DNA from: Clostridium uliginosum
GTDB taxonomy: Bacteria; Bacillota; Clostridia; Clostridiales; Clostridiaceae
Length of the DNA stretch: 64,000 bases
Direction: 5' to 3'
NCBI RefSeq assembly: GCF_900112485.1
Contig: NZ_FOMG01000007.1
Coordinates: 1-64,000, forward strand
Below are positions 20,406 to 28,437 of the stretch, piece by piece. The notes beneath the pieces are model-generated. The model did not search any database and was not told where the DNA came from. It saw only the letters and a program-made list of their open reading frames with translations. The translations under genes were made by a program, and so were the position numbers. The number at the start of each line of letters is the position of its first letter. The stretch's first letter is position 1.

Positions 20406-22796
20406 AACAGCATAAACTTTAGAAACCACCACAGTCATATCATCTTTCAATATATCTTCACTTAATTGCCTAGCCTTTTGTAATATTTTTTCTGATAATT
20501 CCCTAGGATCTGTGCAGCAATCCTTTAAATATTCTTTTAACCAAATAAAATTACTTGTATTCAATTTATTTATATCTAATATACCATCACTAACATTTAC
20601 TAAAATATCTCCTGGCATTAATTCCTTCTTTACTATATCTAATTCTACCTCATCTACAAGACCAAATGGTAAATTTTTAGAATTAATTATACTTACTTCA
20701 TCACCTCTTTTTATAAAACTCGATACTGCACCTATTTTAACAAAAGTAGCATCTCCATTATATAAATCAATTTTACTCAAATCTAAAGTAGCATACTTTT
20801 CATTTTCTGAAAATTTCATTCCCATAATAGAATTTACTGTATTAATAGTTGTATCTTCATTAAACCCAGCCTCCATAAATTTTCCAACTAAATCTACCGT
20901 TGATTTACTTTCCTTTCCTGCTTCTGGTCCTGAGCCCATCCCATCACTTAAAATTGTAATGTAGCATCCATCTATAGCTTTTCCAAAGCTATAATTGTCA
21001 CCAGTTTGGCTTTCGCCATCTTTAGATGCCATTGCTCCATATGAAACCACATTATATCTTGGTGTTTCTTCTATTAATATAGTACAAGTCTTTGTTTCGT
21101 AATCAATATTACATCCATCTCCTCCAACGCATACTGGAATTCTCATAATATTACTTATTATCGGTACTAATTTATTAGCACAATAATTTGCTCCTTCACA
21201 ATGTTTCATAGTTAATTTTACTTTTATTCTTCCATTTTTATCTGTATAACAAAAAATATCATTATACTCAATAGAATTCTTGTTTAGCCCCCTTTTAATT
21301 ATTCTTTCTAAATCTCCACAAATCGTTACCTCTCTTTTAAACTCACCCAAAACATCATCCAATTTGCTTGAAATTTTATTTATATGACCTGATAATATTT
21401 GCCTTCCATCACCCAATCTTTCTTTTATATTAGAATTTAAAGCATAATTATTCACAATATCTTCTGCATTTTTTAATAGTGTAAAATTCTTCACACAACT
21501 TATCTCTAAATACTTAGGAAGAACTATTTTTTCTTCTTCACAACTCTTTATTAAAGTTTGAAAAGAATTATATGTTGTATTAAAATCTCTTTTCCAACAT
21601 GAATTTTTATTCTCGCAATTTGTACATACTCTATCTGCTAGACTTTCTATTAATGCACTACTCTTATTTTTAATTAATAAATTCTCGTTATCGTCCATAT
21701 TCTCTAAAGTTTTAGATACCTCATTTAAAACCTCTGTCAAATTTTTCAATTTAAAAGTAAACTCTTCTTTTATTCCATTTAAGTGAAGTTGATTTATACA
21801 GTCGCGTTTCTTTTCAGTATTTATTTCAACCTCAACGTTTTGATATAGATTTCTAGGTAAGCATAGAAATATTACTGAACTAGTCAAAACTTCAACTATC
21901 AACTTTAATGTTATGTTTTCTGAATACAGACCTAGTGCGAAATAAATTATTATACCAGCAAGCGTAGAAAATATCTTTCCTGTATCTTTAAATATCCCAA
22001 CTACTAATCCACCTATCCCATAAAATCCAACAGCACTCATCATGTTATTTGATGCACACCCTAATATAATCCCCATAGTAACACCCATTGTTGCCCCATA
22101 GGATGCACCACCTATATACGCAATAACTAAAACTAATATTAATGCTAATATATCCCTTACTGAATAATTCATTAAAGTTATGTTTCCTACTCCTGCAACA
22201 AATAAACAAAATAATATAGCTATACTAACTACCTCTTCTGATGTAAAAAAATAATTGGTATTAACCTCCTCTAAACATGTTAATGAATATTTTATAATAT
22301 AATATATTGGTACTATAATTAATGTTTCTATTAATGATATTGTTATGTTAACTCCAAGTTCATATTTATTAAATAGAAACCCATAAGTTATAAAACTAAA
22401 TAAAACTATGCCAAAACTTACTAGTTCTCTTTTCTTTCTTGTTGTTGTATTGAACAATTCATAATATATAGTTAACATACCTATAGCTACAACGTAAACT
22501 AATCCATTTGTTAATGTTTGAATTATAGTTAAATATCCCAATGTGACTCCTAATGCAGCCATAATTGTTTTTAACTTATCATTCTTCATAACTATAGCTA
22601 TCAAATATGCTATCCCAAATGGGGCAATTCCAGTACTACCTGTTTGATTTAATAATAATGTTACTCTCCCAAGTAGAATTCCACCTACTAATATAAATAC
22701 TAATTTTGATGATATTATTTTTGTAAAAAAGCTTCTTTTTATTTTCCTACTTTCCTCGGTTTTTTTATATGAATTTACCTGTAGTTCATACTGCAT
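20403..22796 (-). CDS. spoIIE: Stage II sporulation protein E (SpoIIE phosphatase)
   Basis: 797 residues. Multi-pass membrane serine phosphatase that dephosphorylates SpoIIAA and so activates sigma-F in the forespore. About ten hydrophobic helices fill residues 30-315, a central regulatory region contains CTNCENKNSCWK, and the C-terminal PP2C domain (from about 575) carries metal-binding motifs GDNYSFG, LSDGMGSG and the late NVSDGILD. ATG start with AAGGAG. Position next to the tRNA cluster and yabR-divIC matches the conserved order in Bacillus. Confidence 0.95.
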   Translation of the reverse strand: MQYELQVNSYKKTEESRKIKRSFFTKIISSKLVFILVGGILLGRVTLLLNQTGSTGIAPFGIAYLIAIVMKNDKLKTIMAALGVTLGYLTIIQTLTNGLVYVVAIGMLTIYYELFNTTTRKKRELVSFGIVLFSFITYGFLFNKYELGVNITISLIETLIIVPIYYIIKYSLTCLEEVNTNYFFTSEEVVSIAILFCLFVAGVGNITLMNYSVRDILALILVLVIAYIGGASYGATMGVTMGIILGCASNNMMSAVGFYGIGGLVVGIFKDTGKIFSTLAGIIIYFALGLYSENITLKLIVEVLTSSVIFLCLPRNLYQNVEVEINTEKKRDCINQLHLNGIKEEFTFKLKNLTEVLNEVSKTLENMDDNENLLIKNKSSALIESLADRVCTNCENKNSCWKRDFNTTYNSFQTLIKSCEEEKIVLPKYLEISCVKNFTLLKNAEDIVNNYALNSNIKERLGDGRQILSGHINKISSKLDDVLGEFKREVTICGDLERIIKRGLNKNSIEYNDIFCYTDKNGRIKVKLTMKHCEGANYCANKLVPIISNIMRIPVCVGGDGCNIDYETKTCTILIEETPRYNVVSYGAMASKDGESQTGDNYSFGKAIDGCYITILSDGMGSGPEAGKESKSTVDLVGKFMEAGFNEDTTINTVNSIMGMKFSENEKYATLDLSKIDLYNGDATFVKIGAVSSFIKRGDEVSIINSKNLPFGLVDEVELDIVKKELMPGDILVNVSDGILDINKLNTSNFIWLKEYLKDCCTDPRELSEKILQKARQLSEDILKDDMTVVVSKVYAV

Positions 22797-23158
22797 ATAT
22801 CTTCACTCCTTTTTCCAAATAATGTAATTAAATTATAACACCATGTTTTTAAGATAAATGTCATAAAATAACCTAACATTATTTTTTCGTAGGACAACAT
22901 TTTCTATATTTCTTTTTTATACACAAATATATTTACTTTGCTTTTAACCATTAAAAATAGTTATAGCTAAAGTATTTACTCTTAATTTTGTTATTAATGT
23001 AAAAAATATTTCATTTTATTTTTTAAATTAATTTGTCGTTAAAATAAACTTCTTAAAAGTTTATAAGGATTTATTTTTTCATAATTTTATAATTCATTGA
23101 ATATATCATTCTATGTTTATTATATATTTCCAGTATGTTCTTATTATTATTTTTAACA
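22797..23158. other. Gene-free AT-rich region upstream of spoIIE
   Basis: No coding frame or RNA gene is visible. It should contain the spoIIE promoter. TTTGTCGTTAAAA near 23032 partly resembles a Spo0A box but is too weak and too distant to call. Confidence 0.5.
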
Positions 23159-23195
23159 TAAAAAAAACACTTAAGTTATAAACTTAAGTGTTTTT
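23159..23195 (-). terminator. Terminator of the tRNA operon
   Basis: On the minus strand ACACTTAAGTTTATAACTTAAGTG forms an uninterrupted stem followed by T8, immediately after the last tRNA-Leu. Confidence 0.92.
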
Positions 23196-23284
23196 TGGTG
23201 CCGAAGACCGGAATCGAACCGGTACGGTGTTTAACCACCGCAGGATTTTAAGTCCTGTGCGTCTGCCAGTTCCGCCACTTCGGC
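23196..23284 (-). tRNA. tRNA-Leu (TAA), copy 1
   Basis: 89 bases with a long variable arm and encoded CCA; the anticodon loop has TAA (reads UUA). Acceptor GCCGAAG pairs with CTTCGGC. Last gene of the seven-tRNA transcript. Confidence 0.96.
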
Positions 23285-23291
23285 ACATCTA

Positions 23292-23368
23292 TGGTAGCGG
23301 AAATAGGACTTGAACCTACGACCCTTCGGGTATGAACCGAATGCTCTAGCCAGCTGAGCTATTCCGCC
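23292..23368 (-). tRNA. tRNA-Met (CAT), elongator, copy 1
   Basis: 77 bases. Acceptor GGCGGAA pairs with TTCCGCT through a wobble-tolerant stem, and the anticodon loop TTCATAC contains CAT. The regular first pair and 77-base length distinguish it from the initiator beside it; a tRNA-Ile2 with modified CAT is less likely. Confidence 0.9.
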
Positions 23369-23376
23369 AAAATTTA

Positions 23377-23452
<76 letters not shown>

Positions 23453-23461
23453 ATATTATAT

Positions 23462-23550
23462 TGGTGCCGAAGACCGGAATCGAACCGGTACGGTGTTTAA
23501 CCACCGCAGGATTTTAAGTCCTGTGCGTCTGCCAGTTCCGCCACTTCGGC
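23462..23550 (-). tRNA. tRNA-Leu (TAA), copy 2
   Basis: Identical in sequence to copy 1; part of the duplicated Leu-Met-fMet block. Confidence 0.96.
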
Positions 23551-23556
23551 ACATTT

Positions 23557-23633
23557 TGGTAGCGGAAATAGGACTTGAACCTACGACCCTTCGGGTATGA
23601 ACCGAATGCTCTAGCCAGCTGAGCTATTCCGCC
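23557..23633 (-). tRNA. tRNA-Met (CAT), elongator, copy 2
   Basis: Same 77-base sequence as copy 1 at 23292-23368. Confidence 0.9.
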
Positions 23634-23641
23634 AAAATTTA

Positions 23642-23717
<76 letters not shown>

Positions 23718-23726
23718 ATATTATAT

Positions 23727-23815
23727 TGGTGCCGAAGACCGGAATCGAACCGGTACGGTGTTTAACCACCGCAGGATTTTAAGTCCTGTGCGTCTGCCAG
23801 TTCCGCCACTTCGGC
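23727..23815 (-). tRNA. tRNA-Leu (TAA), copy 3
   Basis: Third identical tRNA-Leu and the first gene of the minus-strand transcript, 36 bases after the -10 box of the consensus promoter. Confidence 0.96.
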
Positions 23816-23850
23816 TTGCCAGTTGGTTTAAATCACCAACAACAAGACTT

Positions 23851-23879
23851 ATTATACTGCATACTTTTTGTACTGTCAA
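23851..23879 (-). promoter_or_regulatory. Consensus promoter of the seven-tRNA operon
   Basis: On the minus strand TTGACA (23874-23879), a 17-base spacer and TATAAT (23851-23856): an exact match to the vegetative consensus, placed just before the first tRNA-Leu. A small leader hairpin TTGGT/ACCAA follows at about 23823-23840. Confidence 0.92.
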
Positions 23880-23962
23880 CAACTATTTCATTTTTTTTAT
23901 TTTAGACATCTAAAAAGGATAATGATCCAATATATTATGTACATTTTGTGCTAATTCCAAAA

Positions 23963-24021
23963 AAAATATATGGTACAAAATAGACTAGAATATTGACTAG
24001 TTATTTTTTTGAATATGTCTT
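23963..24021. repeat. Dispersed palindromic repeat, right-end fragment
   Basis: AAAATAGACTAGAATATTGA followed by CTAGTTATTTTTTTGAATAT matches the right half of copies C and D; the left half is lost or highly diverged. Confidence 0.55.
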
Positions 24022-24034
24022 ATATAATTAAAAA

Positions 24035-24071
24035 CTGAAGGATTACTAAATATAATTAGTAATCCTTCGAT
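24035..24071 (-). terminator. Terminator after yabR
   Basis: GAAGGATTACTAA and TTAGTAATCCTTC form a 13-bp stem followed by a T run on the minus strand, 45 bases after yabR. Confidence 0.85.
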
Positions 24072-24116
24072 TTTTAGATTTATATATTAATTTTATATAA
24101 TGTCTAAAGTTAATTC

Positions 24117-24524
24117 TTAGCAGCCTTTTTTGCCACCTTTGCCTTTAAATTCTTGATGTTTTTTTACATCCTGCATTCTTTCTTCACTATCTTTTAAAAA
24201 TCTAGACATGATGTCTTCAAAATTTCCTGAATTAGTTTTTTTCTTGTCGTTAGTATTCCAGTCAATTTCTGCTGGTTTAACTGATTTTTTTTGAATGTTT
24301 GCTTGTTTTATTGAAAGACTAATTTTACCGTTATCGTCTATTGAGATAACTTTCACCTTAACTTTGTCTTGTTCCTTAAGGTGTTCTCTAATGTCTTTTA
24401 CATAAGAATCTGCAACTTCTGAAATATGAACTAATCCAGTTTTGCCTTCAACTTCAATAAAAGCCCCAAAGTTTGTGATGTTTATTACTGTACCTTCTAA
24501 TATGTTTCCTGCCTCTAAGGTCAT
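24117..24524 (-). CDS. yabR: S1 RNA-binding domain protein (YabR-like)
   Basis: 135 residues. A single S1 OB-fold domain fills residues 1-72 (LEAGNILEGTVINITNFGAFIEVEGKTGLVHISEVAD), with a charged, probably disordered tail rich in Lys. Cytoplasmic RNA-associated protein of unclear role. It follows divIC as in Bacillus and is the last gene of the yabP-yabQ-divIC-yabR run. Confidence 0.88.
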   Translation of the reverse strand: MTLEAGNILEGTVINITNFGAFIEVEGKTGLVHISEVADSYVKDIREHLKEQDKVKVKVISIDDNGKISLSIKQANIQKKSVKPAEIDWNTNDKKKTNSGNFEDIMSRFLKDSEERMQDVKKHQEFKGKGGKKGC

Positions 24525-24598
24525 GTTTAAAAGACTCCTCCTTAAAATATAAAAATATATATAATTATAATTAAAAACTAATTGTTAGAATTTGATCG

Positions 24599-24871
24599 TT
24601 AATTTCCACTATTAACTACTTTTTCCCCTGGCTTTATCATTCCAAGTCTTTCTCTAGCTAATTTTTCAAGATACTGTCCTGAACCAGTGTTAATTTTTTC
24701 AACTTCATCTTGAAGACGTTCATTTTTCTTTGTTATTTCTTCTAGCTGGTACTGTTTATCATTAAGTTCTTTTTCAATTCTACCCATCGTTAATTGTTGT
24801 CTAACATAACTAAAAACAAAAATACTAGCTAATCCAATAATTATTAAGTTTCTAAATGTTAACTTCTTCAT
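24599..24871 (-). CDS. divIC: Septum formation initiator protein (DivIC/FtsB-like)
   Basis: 90 residues. A short cytoplasmic N-terminus, one transmembrane helix (about residues 8-26) and an extracytoplasmic coiled coil (about 30-62) followed by ARERLGMIKPGEKVV, the signature of the DivIC/FtsB family. It acts in the FtsL-DivIB-DivIC complex at the division septum. The gene lies between yabQ and yabR, the conserved Firmicute position. Confidence 0.9.
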   Translation of the reverse strand: MKKLTFRNLIIIGLASIFVFSYVRQQLTMGRIEKELNDKQYQLEEITKKNERLQDEVEKINTGSGQYLEKLARERLGMIKPGEKVVNSGN

Positions 24872-24953
24872 TCTTAGAACCTCTTACTTTTTCAAATTCT
24901 CCTATCTATATTGTAAACACTATATAGGTATTATTCAAGTAATTTTTTTTAAG

Positions 24954-25346
24954 CTACTTGCTTTTATCAATTACTTTGCTGAAAATTATCTTAATTGGAT
25001 ATATTATGTTTTTAAATATTATTCTTATTGTCTTATTTATTTTTTTTGCTATTAACTGTTCAATTGAGTAAAAATCATTACTAAACACTCTTAAATAAAT
25101 CAAAAGAGAGATAATTATAAAAATATAAACATAAGGAGTTAAAAATGCATAGTTTGTATATAATAAAAAAGTGAAAACAATCAGAGCAGTAAGTATCCAA
25201 AATAATATGTCTTCGATAACTGTTAATACTTTTATTGAATTTAAACCTCTTATTCCTCTGTATATATCAAATAACACTCCTGTTATAAATCCTGCTATTA
25301 AACTATACATAAGAAGATTAAATTGCATATTTAAATTTAATGGCAT
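24954..25346 (-). CDS. yabQ: Spore cortex biosynthesis protein YabQ
   Basis: 130 residues. Three or four hydrophobic segments; the N-terminus (LMYSLIAGFITGVLFDIYRG) is the recognisable family signature. It is a membrane protein needed for cortex formation in Bacillus. It lies 19 bases after yabP and is probably cotranscribed with it and divIC. Confidence 0.87.
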   Translation of the reverse strand: MPLNLNMQFNLLMYSLIAGFITGVLFDIYRGIRGLNSIKVLTVIEDILFWILTALIVFTFLLYTNYAFLTPYVYIFIIISLLIYLRVFSNDFYSIEQLIAKKINKTIRIIFKNIIYPIKIIFSKVIDKSK

Positions 25347-25365
25347 TAATATTATCTATCCTTTT

Positions 25366-25659
25366 TTATTTGAACAATCTAGTTATTATACTTTCTTTAC
25401 TCTTCTTTGTTTCTTTTCCACTATAAATCATTGAAGCTATGCTACCATTAATAATGATATCTCCATTTTTAACATCTAATTTATTCATTTTTAATTCTTC
25501 TCCCTTAATGCTTAGATTTCCTAGTATAGTTGTTAAATCTATTTTTTGACTATCAAAGCTTATTACTTCTACAACCCCACTCAAGGTTAGCTTTTGTCTA
25601 TTTTCTAAAGATAAACTAGAATTTTTATCATCAATTTTATTTTCTACTTTCTTCTCCAT
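25366..25659 (-). CDS. yabP: Sporulation protein YabP
   Basis: About 97 residues. The YabP/YqfC fold is recognisable from LTLSGVVEVISFDSQKIDLTTILG and LDVKNGDIIINGSI. The start at 25659 is fixed by GGAGGA eight bases upstream; an in-frame ATG at 25692 would add 11 residues overlapping that site. It is required for spore cortex assembly in Bacillus, where sigma-E drives yabPQ. Repeat copy B lies just upstream, so the operon promoter must lie in or beyond that repeat. Confidence 0.9.
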   Translation of the reverse strand: MEKKVENKIDDKNSSLSLENRQKLTLSGVVEVISFDSQKIDLTTILGNLSIKGEELKMNKLDVKNGDIIINGSIASMIYSGKETKKSKESIITRLFK

Positions 25660-25684
25660 AAAGAAATTCCTCCATATATTCTTC

Positions 25685-26064
25685 TTAGGCATATTAAATA
25701 AAATAACAGTTCAAAGATGAGTCGTATATTTTGAGTCAGGCAAGGAGCTAAATTTAGTTAATAGCGAGCTATTAGATGAACTTGCCGACGTGAGTAGATA
25801 AGTGAGAGTCCAAAAGTAAGAGTCCAAATTTCATATTTGGTTCCTCGAACTTTCTCTGTGAGCATTTTATATTTGGTTGCTCAAACTTTCTCTGTGAGCA
25901 TTTTACATTTGATTTCTCGAACTTAGTTAACAACCAAATGGCGTTAACCTCATTGAAAAATGATTTTGTGTGAATCACTTACTCAGCGAGTGTATACGAG
26001 TCGAGCTTCCTTATGACACAAAATAGACAAGCATACTGGTCTGTTATTTTTTGAATGTGCCTTA
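25685..26064. repeat. Dispersed palindromic repeat, copy B (longest, with internal tandem repeat)
   Basis: Ends TTAGGCATATTAAATAAAAT and the complement of TAAGGCACATTCAAAAAATA enclose about 380 bp. The middle contains about two and a half units of a 36-bp tandem repeat (25839-25935; unit contains TCTCTGTGAGCATTTTA) and a CTTACTCAGCGAG module shared with copy A and with the element at 43305-43580. It separates rqcP from yabP. Confidence 0.75.
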
Positions 26065-26142
26065 TACAATATATGAGGGGATATTTCAGTTTATTCATTT
26101 TTTAATTTATTATATATGTGATCTTAACGCTATTTATGTATA

Positions 26143-26178
26143 TTTAAAAAGTAGCCTATTAAAAATACAGGCTACTCT
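26143..26178 (-). terminator. Terminator after rqcP
   Basis: AGTAGCCTG and TAGGCTACTTTTT on the minus strand; the first arm overlaps the rqcP stop codon. Confidence 0.85.
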
Positions 26179-26432
26179 TTATCTTCTTCTCCTTCAAGGA
26201 TTATATACATTTCTTTTGCATCTTCTTTTTTTACATGCTCTTTAATATTGATTATTTTAGCTTTTAACACTCTGTTTGCAAAAGTTATTTTAATTACATC
26301 TTCTTCTTTTATGTCTGTTGATGGTTTTGCTACTTTATCATTTATAGAAACACGACCACTTTCGCAAACTTCTTTTGCTACTGTTCTTCTCTTTATAATT
26401 CTTGAAACCTTTAAATATTTGTCTAATCTCAT
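26172..26432 (-). CDS. rqcP: S4-domain RNA-binding protein RqcP (YabO)
   Basis: 86 residues, the same length as Bacillus YabO/RqcP. An S4 domain (MRLDKYLKVSRIIKRRTVAKEVC, GRVSINDK, PSTDIKEEDVI) binds 23S rRNA. The Bacillus protein acts with RqcH in adding alanine tails to nascent chains on stalled 60S-like 50S subunits. Order hup-rqcP-yabP matches Firmicutes. Confidence 0.9.
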   Translation of the reverse strand: MRLDKYLKVSRIIKRRTVAKEVCESGRVSINDKVAKPSTDIKEEDVIKITFANRVLKAKIINIKEHVKKEDAKEMYIILEGEEDKE

Positions 26433-26446
26433 AATACTCCCTTATT

Positions 26447-26473
26447 AAAAGAACCCGAGAAAACTCGGGTTCA
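26447..26473 (-). terminator. Terminator between hup and rqcP
   Basis: GAACCCGAGTTTTCTCGGGTTC then TTTTAA on the minus strand, seven bases after the hup stop. It allows partial readthrough into rqcP, whose start lies 14 bases further on. Confidence 0.9.
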
Positions 26474-26479
26474 TATTTT

Positions 26480-26755
26480 CTACTTATTAACCTTGTCTTT
26501 AAACTCTTTACCAGCTTTAAATACTGGAACTGTTGTAGCTGCAATATTAATTACTTCTTTAGTTCTAGGGTTTCTGCCTTCTCTAGCTGCTCTTTCTCTT
26601 ATTTCAAAAGTACCAAAGCCCACTAATTGAACTTTTTCACCACTTTCTAACGCTTCTTCAACACTTTCAATAAAAGCCTTTAAAGCTAGTTCAGCATCTT
26701 TTTTAGTTAATTTACTTTTTTCAGCCATGCTAGTTATTAATTCTGCTTTATTCAC
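26480..26755 (-). CDS. hup: DNA-binding protein HU
   Basis: 91 residues. Histone-like protein that bends and compacts DNA. Family signature GFGTFEIRERAAREGRNPRT on the beta-arm, with an N-terminal helical dimerisation region (MNKAELITSMAEKSKLTKKD). The start has a good ribosome-binding site (AAGGAGG). It has its own terminator. Confidence 0.97.
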   Translation of the reverse strand: MNKAELITSMAEKSKLTKKDAELALKAFIESVEEALESGEKVQLVGFGTFEIRERAAREGRNPRTKEVINIAATTVPVFKAGKEFKDKVNK

Positions 26756-26968
26756 AATTACATCCTCCTTAAAATCAAGTTATACATTTAGTTCTAACTC
26801 TTCGTATATGTACTAAATTACACTTCTTTATTATATAACCTCTTAGCTTAGTAGTCTATAGGAAAATAGGCTATTTCATATATCAAAAAGATAATATAAA
26901 TAAATAATTGTAATATAGTTCTTTATAAACTATTCTTCAATAACTAGATAATTCCTTTATTTTAATAA

Positions 26969-28423
26969 TTATTTATCTAGTTTTTTTGATTCTTCCCAGA
27001 TTTTATCCATATATTCTAATGACATATCCTTTAAATTTAGCCCTTTTTGTGTTGCTTGATCCTCAATATATGAAAATCTTTTAATGAATTTATCAGTTGT
27101 AGCATTTAATGCAATTTCTTCATCTATCCCCAAAAACCTTGCAACATTTACACATGAAAATAATAAGTCACCTACTTCTTCCTTTATTTTTGCCTTACTA
27201 TCCATATTATATGCACTTACTACTTCTTTTAATTCTTCTTCTACCTTTTTTATTGCAAAGCTAACATCGTTCCAATCAAATCCTACTTTTTTTGCTTTTA
27301 CTTGAACTTTGTGAGCTCTTAAAAGAGAAGGTAAACCCTTTGTTATTCCTTGCATTTCTTGGGTTAATGATGAATATCCTTTTTCTTCTTTCTTTAAATC
27401 ATCCCATTTTAAAATAACATCTTCTGAGGAATTAATTTTTTCTGTTTTATTAAAAACATGAGGATGTCTATATATCATCTTTTTACAAATCCCCTCAATT
27501 ACATCACTTATGTTAAAATATCCATCTTCTTGTCCAATAGATGCATGAAATACTACTTGAAGTAATATATCCCCTAATTCTTCAATCAAGGAATTAGCAT
27601 CCTCTTGATCTATAGCATCTACAACTTCATAACTTTCTTCTATTAATGCTTTTTTTATAGACTCATGTGTTTGCTCTCTATCCCAAGGACATCCATCTTC
27701 TCCTCTTAAAACTTCTATTATCTCTAATAAATCATAGAAATCCTTTTTATTATTTAAGTCTTTAGGAATATATATAGATGTTAAATAATCTATATCTTCT
27801 TGCATATCTAGCTCAAATAATGGTATCTTTCTTATACTTTCTTCTTCTTTAATACCTGCTGCTCTTACATAATAAATTTCTGTTTCATCATTATATTGTT
27901 GTAATAATTTTAGTTTTACTTCTGATGCAATAAGCTGATTATATACCTGAGTAATTATTGTTCCTATTCTCTTATCTAATACTTGGTTACTTATATCAAA
28001 AGCATCTATTACTTTCAGTCCTTCTATTGGATCTATTGATAAACTTTCCATCATTGCATCAATAAAACTTACTGCCGGAATAACTTTATATTCTATATTC
28101 TCTTTCTTACATAATGATATTAAATTAAATACTGATTTTTCAGCTACCAACGGATGTCCTGGTACTGAATAAACCAATTCACCTAATTCCTTGTGTTTTT
28201 TAATTAAATCTTCTGCTATGTTTAAGTATACTTCATCAAAACTTTCCATGCTATCATAAACATAATCGTAAGTTTTAAATTGAATATCTTTTTTATTTAA
28301 ATATTCCACAGTTGGATGTTTTTCTGTTCTCAAAAAAATATTTTTACAATTTTCAAGTTCATTTATACATCCTATAGTCAAAGCTTCTTGTGCTCCTGGT
28401 CCTAATCCCACTATCTTAATCAT
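26969..28423 (-). CDS. mazG: Bifunctional tetrapyrrole-methylase-like / MazG nucleotide pyrophosphohydrolase (YabN)
   Basis: 484 residues. Residues 1-215 form a tetrapyrrole methylase-like domain (IKIVGLGPGAQEALT; GHPLVAEKSV), of unknown activity in this family. Residues 225-484 hold two MazG domains (LRGEDGCPWDREQTHESI, EESYEVVDAI, and a second EVGDLLFSCVNVARF) that hydrolyse NTPs to NMP and pyrophosphate. The fusion is standard in Firmicute YabN. It lies 14 bases after the spoVB-like gene, so the two form an operon. Confidence 0.93.
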   Translation of the reverse strand: MIKIVGLGPGAQEALTIGCINELENCKNIFLRTEKHPTVEYLNKKDIQFKTYDYVYDSMESFDEVYLNIAEDLIKKHKELGELVYSVPGHPLVAEKSVFNLISLCKKENIEYKVIPAVSFIDAMMESLSIDPIEGLKVIDAFDISNQVLDKRIGTIITQVYNQLIASEVKLKLLQQYNDETEIYYVRAAGIKEEESIRKIPLFELDMQEDIDYLTSIYIPKDLNNKKDFYDLLEIIEVLRGEDGCPWDREQTHESIKKALIEESYEVVDAIDQEDANSLIEELGDILLQVVFHASIGQEDGYFNISDVIEGICKKMIYRHPHVFNKTEKINSSEDVILKWDDLKKEEKGYSSLTQEMQGITKGLPSLLRAHKVQVKAKKVGFDWNDVSFAIKKVEEELKEVVSAYNMDSKAKIKEEVGDLLFSCVNVARFLGIDEEIALNATTDKFIKRFSYIEDQATQKGLNLKDMSLEYMDKIWEESKKLDK

Positions 28424-28437
28424 TTGGACGCTCCTTC

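Noticed and set aside
25772-25978. 68-residue frame with KFEQPNIKCSQR-like repeats
   Set aside because: It lies wholly inside repeat copy B and has no ribosome-binding site or family.
26940-26990. Hairpin at the end of mazG as a terminator
   Set aside because: AACTAGATAA/TTATCTAG overlaps the mazG stop codon and its T run lies on the opposite strand, so I could not call it for mazG.
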